Source of the DNA: Tepidimonas ignava
GTDB lineage: Bacteria; Pseudomonadota; Gammaproteobacteria; Burkholderiales; Burkholderiaceae_C
DNA length: 64,000 nt
Assembly (NCBI RefSeq): GCF_004342625.1
Contig: NZ_SMAH01000007.1
Span: forward strand, 91,791 to 155,790
Direction of reading: 5' to 3'
The notes below the pieces were generated by a model. That model ran no database searches and was not told the DNA's origin. It worked only from the letters and a program-made list of their open reading frames with translations. Position numbers and translations under genes: made by a program. This document shows, piece by piece, positions 38,893 to 49,835 of this stretch. Numbering within the stretch: position 1 is the first letter of the stretch; every line of letters begins with the position of its first letter.

Positions 38893-40530
38893 ATGCAACG
38901 ATCCACGGGCACCCCCCATGCATGGCCGCAACCCGCGCACGGACCTGCGCTGCGCCCTTGGTGCTGCACACGACGCCATTGGCTGGCGCAAGCCCTGCGC
39001 AGCGCGTTTGCCGTGCCGGTGGCGGCCGCGCTGGGGCCGTGGTTGGGCACACCGGCCCACGCCCAGACGGTCGCCCTGCCCGCGCTGGGCGACGGCGGCG
39101 ACATGACGCTGGCCGTAGAACGCGAGCTGGGCGACCAGATCGCGCGCGCCATCTACCGCGACCCGGCTTACCTGGACGACCCCGCGCTGGCCGAACTGCT
39201 GCAGGCGCTGTGGCAGCCCTTGCTGGCCGGCGCCCGCCAACGTGGCGAGCTCAGCGACGAGCTGGCGCAGCGCTACGCGTGGCGGCTGCTGCTGGGCCGC
39301 GATCCCAGCGTCAACGCCTTCGCGTTGCCCGGCGGCTACCTGGGCATCCACTTGGGCTTGATCGGGGTCACGCAACGCGCCGACGAACTGGCCAGCGTGC
39401 TGGCGCATGAAATGAGCCACGTCACCCAACGCCACATCGCGCGGCTGCTGACGCGCCAAAGCCAGCAGGCCCCGCTGGTGCTGGCCGCGATGATCCTCGG
39501 AGCGCTGGCGGCCAGCGCGGCCAAAAACGCCGACATCGCCGGCGCGGCGGTGGCCGGCGGCCAGGCGCTGGCGGTGCAAGGGCAGCTCAACTTCTCGCGC
39601 GACATGGAGCGCGAAGCCGACCGCATCGGGCTGGCGGTGCTGCAGGCCGCCGGCTTCGACGGCCAGGGCTTCATCGGCATGTTCGAGCGGCTGCAACAAT
39701 CGGCTCGCCTCAACGACGACGGCAGCTTCCCGTACCTGCGCAGCCACCCCCTGACGACCGAGCGCATCGCCGACATGCGCGCCCGGCTGCAACTGCAGCC
39801 CGCCAACCCGCCCACCGCCAGCGTATCGCCGCACTGGTACGCCGCGATGGCCGCGCGCGCGCGCGTGTTGGCCGACCCCGCGCCCGACCGACTGCGCACC
39901 CACGCCCGCGCGCGGCGGCCCGAGGACCCCGCCACCGCCTACGCCGCGGCGCTGGCGCACGGCCTGCTGCGCGAGCCCGCCGCCGCCCTGGACGCCCAAG
40001 CAGCGCTGCAACGCAGCCTGCCCACCGACGACGCCGCCGCGCAACGCGCCGCACGCTGGCTGCGGCTGGAGCTGCTGACGCTGCTGCACCCGGAAGCCAC
40101 GCTCGACCCCGCCGCGCGCGCCAGCCTGCCGACGCTGACCCGCGCGGCGCTGGACGACGGCACACGCGCCGGCCTGCTGCTGGCCGCGCAGGCCGCCACC
40201 CGCGGTGGCGACGGTGAGCTGCGGCGCGCGTGCGCGCAGCGGCTGCAAGCCTGGTGCGTGCAACGCCCCGACGACGCCCAGGCCTGGGAGGTGCTGGCTG
40301 GCGTGCAGCGCGCGCTGGGGCAGCCGGTCCGTGCCGGGCGCGCCGAGGGCGAGGCCCGCTTGGCGCTGCTGGACGAAACCGGCGCGCTGGACCGCTTTCG
40401 CGCCACCCAGCGCCTGGCGGCCCAACAGCGCAGCGACGATTGGCAGGAGCTGGCGGTGCTCGACGCCCGCGTGCGCCACGTCGAAGCCGTGCTGCGCGAG
40501 CGCGAAGCCGCGCTGCGCCGCCGTCCCTGA
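38893..40530 (+). CDS. Periplasmic M48 metalloprotease with TPR-like C-terminus, BepA-like
   Basis: A 545-residue protein. The long N-terminus ends in a signal-like stretch (ALRSAFAVPVAAALGPWLGTPAHAQT, cleavage about residue 58). The M48 peptidase domain carries the zinc motif HEMSH (about residue 171) and the third ligand in MEREADRIG. The C-terminal half is a TPR-rich helical region. BepA (YfgC) of E. coli degrades or assists stalled outer-membrane proteins such as LptD; that role is inferred. The early ATG at 38893 gives a long signal region; a later start cannot be excluded. Confidence 0.85.
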   Translation: MQRSTGTPHAWPQPAHGPALRPWCCTRRHWLAQALRSAFAVPVAAALGPWLGTPAHAQTVALPALGDGGDMTLAVERELGDQIARAIYRDPAYLDDPALAELLQALWQPLLAGARQRGELSDELAQRYAWRLLLGRDPSVNAFALPGGYLGIHLGLIGVTQRADELASVLAHEMSHVTQRHIARLLTRQSQQAPLVLAAMILGALAASAAKNADIAGAAVAGGQALAVQGQLNFSRDMEREADRIGLAVLQAAGFDGQGFIGMFERLQQSARLNDDGSFPYLRSHPLTTERIADMRARLQLQPANPPTASVSPHWYAAMAARARVLADPAPDRLRTHARARRPEDPATAYAAALAHGLLREPAAALDAQAALQRSLPTDDAAAQRAARWLRLELLTLLHPEATLDPAARASLPTLTRAALDDGTRAGLLLAAQAATRGGDGELRRACAQRLQAWCVQRPDDAQAWEVLAGVQRALGQPVRAGRAEGEARLALLDETGALDRFRATQRLAAQQRSDDWQELAVLDARVRHVEAVLREREAALRRRP

Positions 40531-40737
40531 CAAGCTGCGGCCTGGGCAATCAGCGTGCAACGCGGCCCGATGGCGGGCCCGCCGCTGGCAACGGCAGCAG
40601 GCCGTCGTGTAGAGCGCACTCCACACAGGGGGACGTTGGCACGCCACAAGCCCGACCGTTTCGGATATTGCGATTTTCGTTGGTTTCGTTTAAAGTGAGG
40701 TTCCTGCTCACGTCGGCCTCGACGAGGAGTCCCCCCT

Positions 40738-41199
40738 ATGAACGCGCCCACCATGGCCCAAACCCTGCCTTCCGCCGAAGACATCGCCCTGGCCCGGGAG
40801 TGCGGCCGGGTGTTGTCAACCATCCTCACGACCCGCGCCGAGACCCAGCGGATCGACTTCCATGACGACCAGGGCACGGTGCGCACCGTGTCGATCCCGA
40901 CGTCGGCCCTGCGCCTGCTGCTGGACGTGCTGACCGAGATCGGTCAGGGCAATGCCGTGTCCATCATTCCGATCCACGCCGAGCTGACCACGCAGGAGGC
41001 CGCCGACCTGCTCAACGTCTCGCGCCCCTTCCTCGTCCAGTTGCTCGAGAAAGGCGAGATCCCGTTCCACAAGGTCGGCACGCACCGCCGCGTGCGCTAC
41101 CAGGACGTGATCGCCTACAAAAACCGCATTGACGCCGAACGGCGCAAGGCACTGGATGCGTTGGCGGCCCAAGCCCAGGAACTCGGCATGGGGTACTGA
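40738..41199 (+). CDS. Excisionase-family HTH antitoxin
   Basis: A 153-residue protein. The C-terminal half has an excisionase-type helix-turn-helix (LTTQEAADLLNVSRPFLVQLLEKGEIPFHKVGTHRRVRYQDVIAYK, residues about 81-127); the N-terminal half is of a type seen in antitoxins partnered with PIN toxins. GAGGAG lies ahead of the ATG. It starts the pair; the toxin begins 5 bases after its stop. It should bind the toxin and repress the operon. The AT-richer 200-base leader upstream likely holds the promoter. Confidence 0.85.
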   Translation: MNAPTMAQTLPSAEDIALARECGRVLSTILTTRAETQRIDFHDDQGTVRTVSIPTSALRLLLDVLTEIGQGNAVSIIPIHAELTTQEAADLLNVSRPFLVQLLEKGEIPFHKVGTHRRVRYQDVIAYKNRIDAERRKALDALAAQAQELGMGY

Positions 41200-41204
41200 G
41201 GCGG

Positions 41205-41777
41205 ATGGGATCGCACTTCACCGTCGTCTATGACGCCTGCGTGCTCTATCCGGCCCCGCTGCGGGATCTGCTCATGCACTTGGCGCTGTCGGACCTGCAC
41301 CGGGCCCGCTGGAGCGAGCGCATCCATGACGAATGGACGCGCCATGTGCTGGCCAGCCGCCCGGACCTGACGCGTGAACAGCTGCAGCGCACGCGCGATC
41401 TGATGAACGCGCATGTACGGGATTGCCTGGTCACCGGGTTCGAACACCTGATCCCGTCGATCCAGCTGCCGGATGCGGACGACCGCCATGTGGTGGCCGC
41501 CGCGATCCACTCGGGGGCGAGCCTGATCGTGACCTTCAACCTCAAGGACTTTCCGCCAGAAGCGCTCAAGCCCTACAACCTCGTGGCCCAACACCCCGAC
41601 GACTTCATCGTCGACCTGCTGGACCTGCACCCGGCCAGCGTGCTGGAGGCGGCGGCGCGGCACCGGCGATCCCTCAAAAACCCGCCCAAAACGGCAGATG
41701 AATACCTGGACACCCTGCTGGCGCAGGGGCTGACGCAATCGGTGGCGCTGATGCGTCCATGGACCGTGGCCCTCTGA
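41205..41777 (+). CDS. PIN-domain toxin (VapC-like ribonuclease)
   Basis: A 190-residue PIN-domain protein. VVYDACVLYP (Asp10), an acidic residue in SERIHDEW, LPDADDRHVVAAA and TFNLKDFP give the acidic metal-binding residues of a PIN nuclease. The gene begins 5 bases after the HTH antitoxin gene, the standard type II arrangement. It is longer than classic VapC (about 130 residues), with a C-terminal helical extension as in this HTH-linked PIN subgroup. The RNA target is unknown. Confidence 0.86.
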   Translation: MGSHFTVVYDACVLYPAPLRDLLMHLALSDLHRARWSERIHDEWTRHVLASRPDLTREQLQRTRDLMNAHVRDCLVTGFEHLIPSIQLPDADDRHVVAAAIHSGASLIVTFNLKDFPPEALKPYNLVAQHPDDFIVDLLDLHPASVLEAAARHRRSLKNPPKTADEYLDTLLAQGLTQSVALMRPWTVAL

Positions 41778-42073
41778 GCCGCGCGAGGAGAGGGCGTGGG
41801 CACGACGAGCCGATCGTGCTGCTCCTGCCGCACGACAGTGGCGACATCGATCGCGCCGTGTGGGCGCGCACCCACCCAAGCGAACCGGACAAGCAGCTCG
41901 ATGCCACCGAATCCAGCGTCAAATCACGCTGCCCTTCGGCAGCGCAGCACAACGGCACGAGGTCATCGAAGAGCGTGGGGTACCCGGCGATCCTTGCACG
42001 CCCCATCATCCCAGCCGCTATCATGCGCACCCTCGATGCGGTGACCACGACCTTGCAAGCAGCCACTCCACCC
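41778..42073. other. Intergenic stretch after the toxin-antitoxin pair
   Basis: About 296 bases with no gene I can support. It keeps coding-like composition, and short readings such as ITLPFGSAAQRHEVIEERG look protein-like, so it may hold a decayed gene. TATCATGCGC near 42018-42027 could be a -10 for the next gene. Confidence 0.4.
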
Positions 42074-42538
42074 ATGGCCGGTATCCACATCACGGACATC
42101 GAAGCCGCGATCAACTACTGGCGCGCCCGCCAGCCGTCGCCCGACGGCGTCACGCTGCCTGCGCCGCTGCGCGCGTTGGCCGAGGTGTACGCGCTGATGA
42201 TTCACTACGGCGAGGACGAGGCCGACGAGCACACCATGCCACGCCCCGCCTACGAGGCCTGGCGCGCCTGGTACGACACCACGCCGGACACACCCTGCAT
42301 CGCCATTTGCTCCACCAACCAGGGTGACGCCGTCTGCAAGGGCTGCGGGCGCACGCACGACGAGGTGACCCGCTGGCCGGCGCTGACCCCCGGCGAAAAG
42401 CGCGCCGTGTGGCGGCGCATCACGCGCGAAGGCAGCGCGTGGCGCTTCAACGTGTACGCCGAGCGGGCGCTGGAGCAGCGCAGCACAGACGCGCCACCCG
42501 CGGCCACGCCGGCCGCACCGCCTGCCCCGACGCGCTGA
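42074..42538 (+). CDS. DUF3717-DUF1289 two-domain protein
   Basis: A 154-residue cytoplasmic protein of unknown function. Residues 1-60 (ITDIEAAINYWRARQPS...) match DUF3717. Residues about 75-125 match DUF1289, with the four-cysteine pattern PCIAICS...DAVCKGCGRTHDEVTRW that probably binds a metal or Fe-S. The C-terminus is Ala/Pro-rich. The ATG at 42074 is chosen because DUF3717 starts there; an in-frame ATG at 42023 would add 17 residues. No operon partner. Confidence 0.8.
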   Translation: MAGIHITDIEAAINYWRARQPSPDGVTLPAPLRALAEVYALMIHYGEDEADEHTMPRPAYEAWRAWYDTTPDTPCIAICSTNQGDAVCKGCGRTHDEVTRWPALTPGEKRAVWRRITREGSAWRFNVYAERALEQRSTDAPPAATPAAPPAPTR

Positions 42539-42578
42539 AGCTGGGCAGCACGCAGCGGCGCGTGCCCCGGCTGTACGC

Positions 42579-45053
<2,475 letters not shown>

Positions 45054-46445
45054 TCACGCCGCGGCGGGCAGGCGCACCTGCACCGCCAGGCCACCCCAGG
45101 GCGAACGTTGCAACTGCAACTGTCCGCTGTACAACGACACCACCTCGCGCACGATATCCAGACCCAAGCCGGCACCGGGGGCGCGTTCGTCCGCGCGCAC
45201 GCCGCGCTGCAGCACGGCCGCACACTGCTCGGGCGTCAGCCCCGGGCCGTCGTCTTGCACGCACAGCACCCACCACGGCCCCTCCTGCCAGGCCCGCACC
45301 TCGACGCGCGTGCGCGCCCATTTGCCGGCGTTGTCCAGCAGGTTGCCGGCGATTTCCTGCAAATCATGCGCTTCGCCGGCAAAGGCCAGGCCGGGCGGCG
45401 TGACCTCGACATCCCACGCCAACTCGGCCCCCTCGTCGGGGCGCTGCGGCGCATGGGCGTGCACCTTGCGCATCACGCGCAGCAGCCCCTCCAGCACCGG
45501 CTGCACCGGCGTGGGACGCGCCGGGTGGGCAGCGCTGGCGGCGCGCGCGCGGCGCAGGTGCCAGTCCACCTGTTCGCGCAGGCGCTGCACCTGCTCCTGC
45601 AGCGCGGTGGCGAGGGCCGGCTCGCGCGGCTGCAACTCCTCGGCCAGCGTGCCGATCACCGCCAGCGGGGTCTTGATCGCGTGCGCCAGGTTGCCGGCCA
45701 GCCGCCGCGCGCGCTCCACGCCCTGCTCGTCGTGCGCCAGCACGCGGTTGAAGTCCTCCACCAGCGGCTGCACTTCCGCCACGAAGTGGCCACGCAAGCG
45801 CGTCTCATGACCGTCGCGCACACGCTGCACGGCATGCTGCAGCGCACGCAGCGGCCGCAGGCCCAGCCACAGCTGCGCCGCCACCGCCGCCAGCAGCGCC
45901 GCGCCCAGCCCCGCCAGCGACCGCGCCAGCGCACCGTGAAAGGCGCCCAGCGCCTGCTCCAGCTCGCGCGTGTCGGCGGCGACGACGACGCGCCAGCGCG
46001 GCCCGTGATCGCCCCACTGGACGGCGCGCTCCAGCGCCCGCAGCCGCTGCCCGGCTGGCCCGGGCAGCGCATGCCGGTGCAACGCGCCGTCCGGCAGCGT
46101 GTCGTCGGCCAGCGGCAGCCGCTCGTCCCACAGCGAGCGCGAGCGCAGCGCCGGCTCCGCCTCGGCGCGCCCCACCGCCTGCACCTGCCAGTACAGGCCG
46201 CCATAGGGGCGCTGCCAGCGCGGGTCGGCCAGCGGCCGCGCCAGCACCGGCTGCCCGTCGGCATCCGGCTCCAGCGCCGCCAGCAGCTGCGTCAGCTGGT
46301 CCTGCAGCCGCAGGTCGAACTGCTGCGTGACGTGGCGCTCGAACAGCCGCGCGATCGCCACCCCGGCCAGCACCAGCGCCAACGACACCGCCAGCAGCGC
46401 CGCCAGCAGCAGGCGCCAGCGCAGCGAGGCGGCCCAGCGCCTCAT
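45054..46445 (-). CDS. Sensor histidine kinase, PhoQ-like
   Basis: A 463-residue membrane kinase. A first membrane helix (about residues 10-32) and a second (about 175-197) enclose a 140-residue periplasmic domain; a HAMP segment follows. The H-box NLAHAIKTPLAVIGTL (His about 255) has the HxxKTPL form of PhoQ-type kinases. The N box is LLDNAGKWA, G1 DDGPGL, G2 GAGLGLDIVREVVSLYSG. Its ATG overlaps the regulator's stop (ATGA). Third gene of PepSY-regulator-kinase. The signal is unknown; the neighbours (two PepSY proteins, haem proteins) suggest a periplasmic redox, haem or metal cue. Confidence 0.9.
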   Translation of the reverse strand: MRRWAASLRWRLLLAALLAVSLALVLAGVAIARLFERHVTQQFDLRLQDQLTQLLAALEPDADGQPVLARPLADPRWQRPYGGLYWQVQAVGRAEAEPALRSRSLWDERLPLADDTLPDGALHRHALPGPAGQRLRALERAVQWGDHGPRWRVVVAADTRELEQALGAFHGALARSLAGLGAALLAAVAAQLWLGLRPLRALQHAVQRVRDGHETRLRGHFVAEVQPLVEDFNRVLAHDEQGVERARRLAGNLAHAIKTPLAVIGTLAEELQPREPALATALQEQVQRLREQVDWHLRRARAASAAHPARPTPVQPVLEGLLRVMRKVHAHAPQRPDEGAELAWDVEVTPPGLAFAGEAHDLQEIAGNLLDNAGKWARTRVEVRAWQEGPWWVLCVQDDGPGLTPEQCAAVLQRGVRADERAPGAGLGLDIVREVVSLYSGQLQLQRSPWGGLAVQVRLPAAA

Positions 46446-47107
46446 CCGCCGGCGGCCTCCAGCCGGTAGCCCAGGCCCCGCACCGTCTCGATGCTGCCGG
46501 GCGGCAGCTTGCGCCGCAGCCGGGCGACGAACACCTCGATGGTGTTGGAGTCGCGCTCGGCGTCGCTGCCGTACAGGTGCTCGGCCAGCTCGGTGCGCGG
46601 CACCACCTGGCCGGCGCGGTGCATCAGGTACGACAGCACGCGCAGCTCCTGCGCCGTCAGCACGAGGGGCTGGCCCGCCACGCTGGCGCGCTGCTGGCGC
46701 GTGTCCAGCTCCAGCGCGCCGCAGCGCAGCACCGGGTGCGCAGCACCATGGGCACGGCGGATCAGCGCGCGCACGCGCGCCAGCAGCTCCTCGGTATGGA
46801 ACGGCTTGGTTAGGTAGTCGTCCGCCCCGGCGTCGATACCGGCCACCTTGTCCTGCCAGGCGTCGCGCGCGGTCAGAATCAGCACCGGCGCCGTCACCCC
46901 CTCGGCGCGCCAGCGCTGCAGCACCGTCAGTCCGTCCAGTTGCGGCAGGCCCAGGTCCAGCACGATGGCGTCGTAGGGCTCCACGCCGCCCAGCTCCCAC
47001 GCGCGGCGGCCGTCGGCCGCCACGTCCACCGTGTAGCCGGCCGCGCGCAGGCTGGCCGCCAGCCGCTGCGCCAGCGCCGCCTCATCTTCCACCAGCAGCA
47101 CCCTCAC
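46442..47107 (-). CDS. OmpR/PhoB-family response regulator
   Basis: A 221-residue regulator. The receiver domain has acidic E7/D8, the phosphorylation site Asp51 (VLDLGLPQLDG) and Lys101 (LTKPF). A winged-helix DNA-binding domain follows from about residue 125 (LVLTAQELRVLSYLMHRAGQVV; SNTIEVFVARLRRKL). The start is GTG at 47107, overlapping the PepSY stop (GTGA), which shows translational coupling. The likely operators are the tandem TGAAC half-sites in the divergent gap upstream. Confidence 0.93.
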   Translation of the reverse strand: MRVLLVEDEAALAQRLAASLRAAGYTVDVAADGRRAWELGGVEPYDAIVLDLGLPQLDGLTVLQRWRAEGVTAPVLILTARDAWQDKVAGIDAGADDYLTKPFHTEELLARVRALIRRAHGAAHPVLRCGALELDTRQQRASVAGQPLVLTAQELRVLSYLMHRAGQVVPRTELAEHLYGSDAERDSNTIEVFVARLRRKLPPGSIETVRGLGYRLEAAGG

Positions 47108-47496
47108 CGCTTGCCTTTCTTCACTTCGGTCTTGAGCACGCTGCCGTCGCGCGCATCCACATACCACTCGACCAGCCGCCCGTCGGGGCGCAGCACCTTG
47201 AATTCGTACACCCAGCGGCCGTGCTCGCGCTCCAGTTCGGTGGCGATGACCTCGCCGCCCAACTGCGGCTGCACCCGCTGCAGGATCTCGCCCAGCGGCC
47301 GAATCTCGCCGGCCAGCACGGCTTCGCGCGCGCGCCGCTGGTCGCCGCCGCCATCGGCCCACGCGCCCGACCAGGCGACGGCCAGCAGCGCGGCCGCCAG
47401 CCCCACGGCCCCGGCGCGCGCCCCCCATGCCACCCGCCCGGGGGCGTGGACCCGGCGCTCGCGCGGGGGGGCATCGGGGGTTGCTTGCGTACGCAT
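47104..47496 (-). CDS. PepSY-domain membrane-anchored protein
   Basis: A 130-residue protein with one N-terminal membrane segment or uncleaved signal (GAVGLAAALLAVAWSGAWA, about residues 28-47). A PepSY domain follows (VQPQLGGEVIATELEREHGRWVYEFKVLRPDGRLVEWYVDARDGSVLKTE). PepSY domains occur in periplasmic and membrane proteins, often beside two-component systems, and may modulate the sensor. It is first in the operon, and its stop overlaps the regulator's GTG. ATG at 47496. Confidence 0.85.
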   Translation of the reverse strand: MRTQATPDAPPRERRVHAPGRVAWGARAGAVGLAAALLAVAWSGAWADGGGDQRRAREAVLAGEIRPLGEILQRVQPQLGGEVIATELEREHGRWVYEFKVLRPDGRLVEWYVDARDGSVLKTEVKKGKR

Positions 47497-47520
47497 GCCG
47501 GCATGGTAGCGGCGCACGGC

Positions 47521-47537
47521 TGAACCGGGCATGAACC
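47521..47537 (+). promoter_or_regulatory. Tandem TGAAC half-sites (box A)
   Basis: TGAACC-GGGCA-TGAACC: two copies exactly 11 bases apart, one helical turn, the arrangement bound by OmpR-family dimers. It lies 25 bases upstream of the PepSY-regulator-kinase operon start. Confidence 0.6.
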
Positions 47538-47570
47538 GCATGGCGTGACGGAGCGATGGGCCGGCCACGA

Positions 47571-47623
47571 GCCGTGCCTGAACGGTGCATGGCCGTGTCG
47601 TTCACGCGCCGTTCAGGCACGGC
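47571..47623. repeat. 15-bp perfect inverted repeat in the divergent gap
   Basis: GCCGTGCCTGAACGG (47571-47585) is repeated inverted at 47609-47623, with 23 bases between. Each arm contains one TGAAC half-site, and box B lies partly inside the right arm. It could be a composite operator or a large hairpin. Confidence 0.75.
47599..47615 (-). promoter_or_regulatory. Tandem TGAAC half-sites, inverted orientation (box B)
   Basis: On the minus strand TGAACG-GCGCG-TGAACG, again 11 bases apart. It lies about 80 bases upstream of the divergent PepSY/cytochrome genes. Same half-site as box A, so one regulator probably controls both directions. Confidence 0.6.
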
Positions 47624-47694
47624 GGCGCACACTGGCCGCCGTGGGTTGATCTCGACTCCCACGGTTCCCTCTGACCTGTTCCAAGGAGTTTTTC

Positions 47695-47958
47695 ATGCGC
47701 ATCGTTGCCCCCCTCGCCGCTCTGTCGCTGACGCTGGCCGCCGGCGCCGCCCTGGCCGGCCCCCAATGCAACGCCCCCAAAGACAAATGGATGAAGGAAG
47801 CCGACTTCCGCGCCATGGTGGAAAAGCAGGGCTACCAGATCAAGACCTTCAAGGTCAGCTCCGGCCAGTGCTACGAGATTTACGGCCACGACAAGGCCGG
47901 CAAGAAAGTCGAAATCTACTTCGACCCCGCCACCGGCGCCGAAATGCAGCGCAAGTAA
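47695..47958 (+). CDS. Small secreted PepSY-domain protein
   Basis: An 87-residue periplasmic protein. The signal peptide MRIVAPLAALSLTLAAGAALA ends near residue 21. The mature part is one PepSY unit (WMKEADFRAMVEKQGYQIKTFKVSSGQCYEIYGHDKAGKKVEIYFDPATGAEMQ), with two Cys (about residues 25 and 59) that could form a disulfide. AAGGAG lies ahead of the ATG. It is followed 20 bases later by the cytochrome b561 reading. Such PepSY proteins are frequent partners of cytochrome b561 in proteobacteria. Confidence 0.88.
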   Translation: MRIVAPLAALSLTLAAGAALAGPQCNAPKDKWMKEADFRAMVEKQGYQIKTFKVSSGQCYEIYGHDKAGKKVEIYFDPATGAEMQRK

Positions 47959-47978
47959 GCCCCCGCAGGAGCCCTGCC

Positions 47979-48506
47979 ATGCAACGCCCCGCTTCGCTGT
48001 ACGTCTGGGATCCGGTCGTGCGCCTGTTCCACTGGAGCCTGGTGGCCTGCGTGCTGCTCAACCAGTTCGTGTTGGAAGCCGGTGAAACCCCGCACCGCTG
48101 GGTCGGCTACGCAGCGACGGCCCTGGTGGGGTTGCGCCTGCTGTGGGGCGTGATCGGCAGCCGCCACGCCCGCTTTGCGGACTGGTGGCCCACCCCGGCG
48201 CGGCTGCGCGCCCATGTGCGCGGACTGCTGGCCGGCCAGCCGGACGACCATCCGGGCCACAACCCGCTGGGCGCGCTGATGATGCTGGCGTTGATGGCCC
48301 TGGTGCTGGCGCTGGGCGTGACGGGCTGACTCCAGGGCACGGACGCCTTTTTTGGCGAGGAGTGGCTGCAGGAGCTGCACGAGGGACTGGCCAACACGCT
48401 GGTGATGGCCGCGGGCGTGCATGCGGCGGCCGCGCTCGTGATGGGCCGCCTGCAGCGCGTCACGCTGGTGCGCGCCATGGTCACCGGTGTCAAACGCTAC
48501 GATTGA
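47979..48506 (+). pseudogene. Cytochrome b561 family protein, interrupted by an in-frame TGA
   Basis: The reading MQRPASLYVWDPVVRLFHWSLVACVLL has the first haem-ligand His and membrane helix of a cytochrome b561. It runs 116 codons to TGA (48327-48329) after LALGVTG. The same frame then continues for 58 codons as LQGTDAFFGEEWLQELHEGLANTL..., ending VTGVKRYD, the normal second half of the family. Relatives commonly have Trp at this position, so TGG to TGA is the simplest explanation. The rest of the frame is intact, which suggests a recent mutation, a sequencing error or, much less likely, recoding. AGGAG precedes the ATG. Confidence 0.8.
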
Positions 48507-48537
48507 CCCCGCTCTTCCGCCACCCACCCGCCGCCCC

Positions 48538-49812
48538 ATGGCCAGCACCCTGCGCACCTACCGCCGCCTCGTCGCCTCGCGCATCGCGGCGGTGTCCCTG
48601 ATCGTGGCGGCGCTGGTGTCGGTGTTGGCCTGGTTCGTCTCGATCGAGAACCTCGAGGAAGAAGCGGTCGGCCTGGCGGTAGAGGAATCGCGCCGCGCCG
48701 TGCTGCAGATGAACGCCGGCGACGCCGCGCGCCCGCTGGTGGCGCCCGCCGAGGAAGCCGCGCGGCTGCTGACCGGTGGCTTCTTCGACATTGCCGAAAT
48801 CTACGACGAACGCGGCGAGCGGCTGGCCGAGCACGCCACCACGCGCGGCGAGGCGGTCGAAGCCCAACTGCAGCGCCACGCCCGACCGCAGCACACACGA
48901 CCCGGCTACGAATCGCTGCACCTGCCCGACGGCCGTTGGGTGCTGCGCGTGTTCGTGCCGGTGTGGCGCGACGCGCAGCAACCCGGCTCAGGCCTGCTCG
49001 GCTATGTGGAGGGCGTGCGCGTCGTGCCCGACTGGCAGCGCGACCAACTGCGCAGCGACGCGCTGGGCGCAGCGGCCCTGGCGGCGCTGGCGGCCATTCT
49101 GTGCGGGCTGGTGATCACACCCATCGTCATGCACCTGTCGCGCGACAACGAGCGCAAGGCGCAGCAGGTGCTGGCCTCGCACGTGGCGATGATGGAGGCG
49201 CTCGGCCGCGCCATCGCCAAGCGCGACTCCGACACCGGCGCGCACAACTACCGCGTAGCCTGGATCGCCGCCCGGCTGGGCGAGACGCTGGGCCTGCGCG
49301 ACGAGGCCATGCGCGCGCTCATCATCGGCAGCTTCCTGCACGACGTCGGCAAGATCGGCATCCCCGACCGCATCCTGCTCAAGCCCGGCCGCCTGGACGA
49401 CGACGAGATGCGCGTCATGCGCACCCACGTCGCGCTGGGCGAGGAAATCGTCGCCGACATCCCGTGGCTGGCCGCTGCGGCGCAGGTGGTCGCCTGCCAC
49501 CACGAAAAGTGGGACGGCTCCGGCTATCCGCGCGGGCTAGCCGGCGAGGCCATCCCGCTGGCGGCGCGCATCTTCGCCGTGGCCGACGTGTTCGACGCAC
49601 TGTGCTCGCGCCGCCCCTACAAGGAGCCGATGCCGCTGCCGCAGGTGCTGGACATCCTGCGGCGCGACGCCAACAGCCACTTCGACCCGCAGGTGGTCCA
49701 CACCTTTGTGCCGATGGCCGCCGATCTGCACGCGCGGCTGGACGGGCTGGACGAGGCCGCCTGCCGCGCGCTGTTGCACGAGCGCATCACGCACCACTTC
49801 GGCTTTGCGTAA
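48538..49812 (+). CDS. Membrane HD-GYP domain phosphodiesterase (c-di-GMP)
   Basis: A 424-residue protein. Membrane helix 1 (about residues 13-35), a periplasmic sensory segment of about 140 residues, helix 2 (about 183-205), then an HD-GYP domain. HDVGKIGIPD has the metal HD at about 268-269; HHEKWDGSGYPRGLAGEAIPLAARIFAVADVFDAL gives the GYP motif. It should hydrolyse cyclic di-GMP in the cytoplasm in response to a periplasmic signal. I chose the ATG at 48538 because the membrane helix follows closely. It starts 31 bases after the cytochrome b561 reading, probably in the same operon. Confidence 0.9.
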   Translation: MASTLRTYRRLVASRIAAVSLIVAALVSVLAWFVSIENLEEEAVGLAVEESRRAVLQMNAGDAARPLVAPAEEAARLLTGGFFDIAEIYDERGERLAEHATTRGEAVEAQLQRHARPQHTRPGYESLHLPDGRWVLRVFVPVWRDAQQPGSGLLGYVEGVRVVPDWQRDQLRSDALGAAALAALAAILCGLVITPIVMHLSRDNERKAQQVLASHVAMMEALGRAIAKRDSDTGAHNYRVAWIAARLGETLGLRDEAMRALIIGSFLHDVGKIGIPDRILLKPGRLDDDEMRVMRTHVALGEEIVADIPWLAAAAQVVACHHEKWDGSGYPRGLAGEAIPLAARIFAVADVFDALCSRRPYKEPMPLPQVLDILRRDANSHFDPQVVHTFVPMAADLHARLDGLDEAACRALLHERITHHFGFA

Positions 49813-49835
49813 GCCGCGGCTGTCCGCGCCGCGGG

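Noticed and set aside
41796..42044. 82-codon open frame after the toxin gene
   Set aside because: Ser/Arg/Pro/Thr-rich composition typical of a wrong frame; no ribosome site or family match.
48327..48329. Selenocysteine insertion as the primary explanation of the TGA
   Set aside because: Position normally Trp, no selA/selB/selC in view, loop does not match the bacterial consensus; kept only as a test in the findings.
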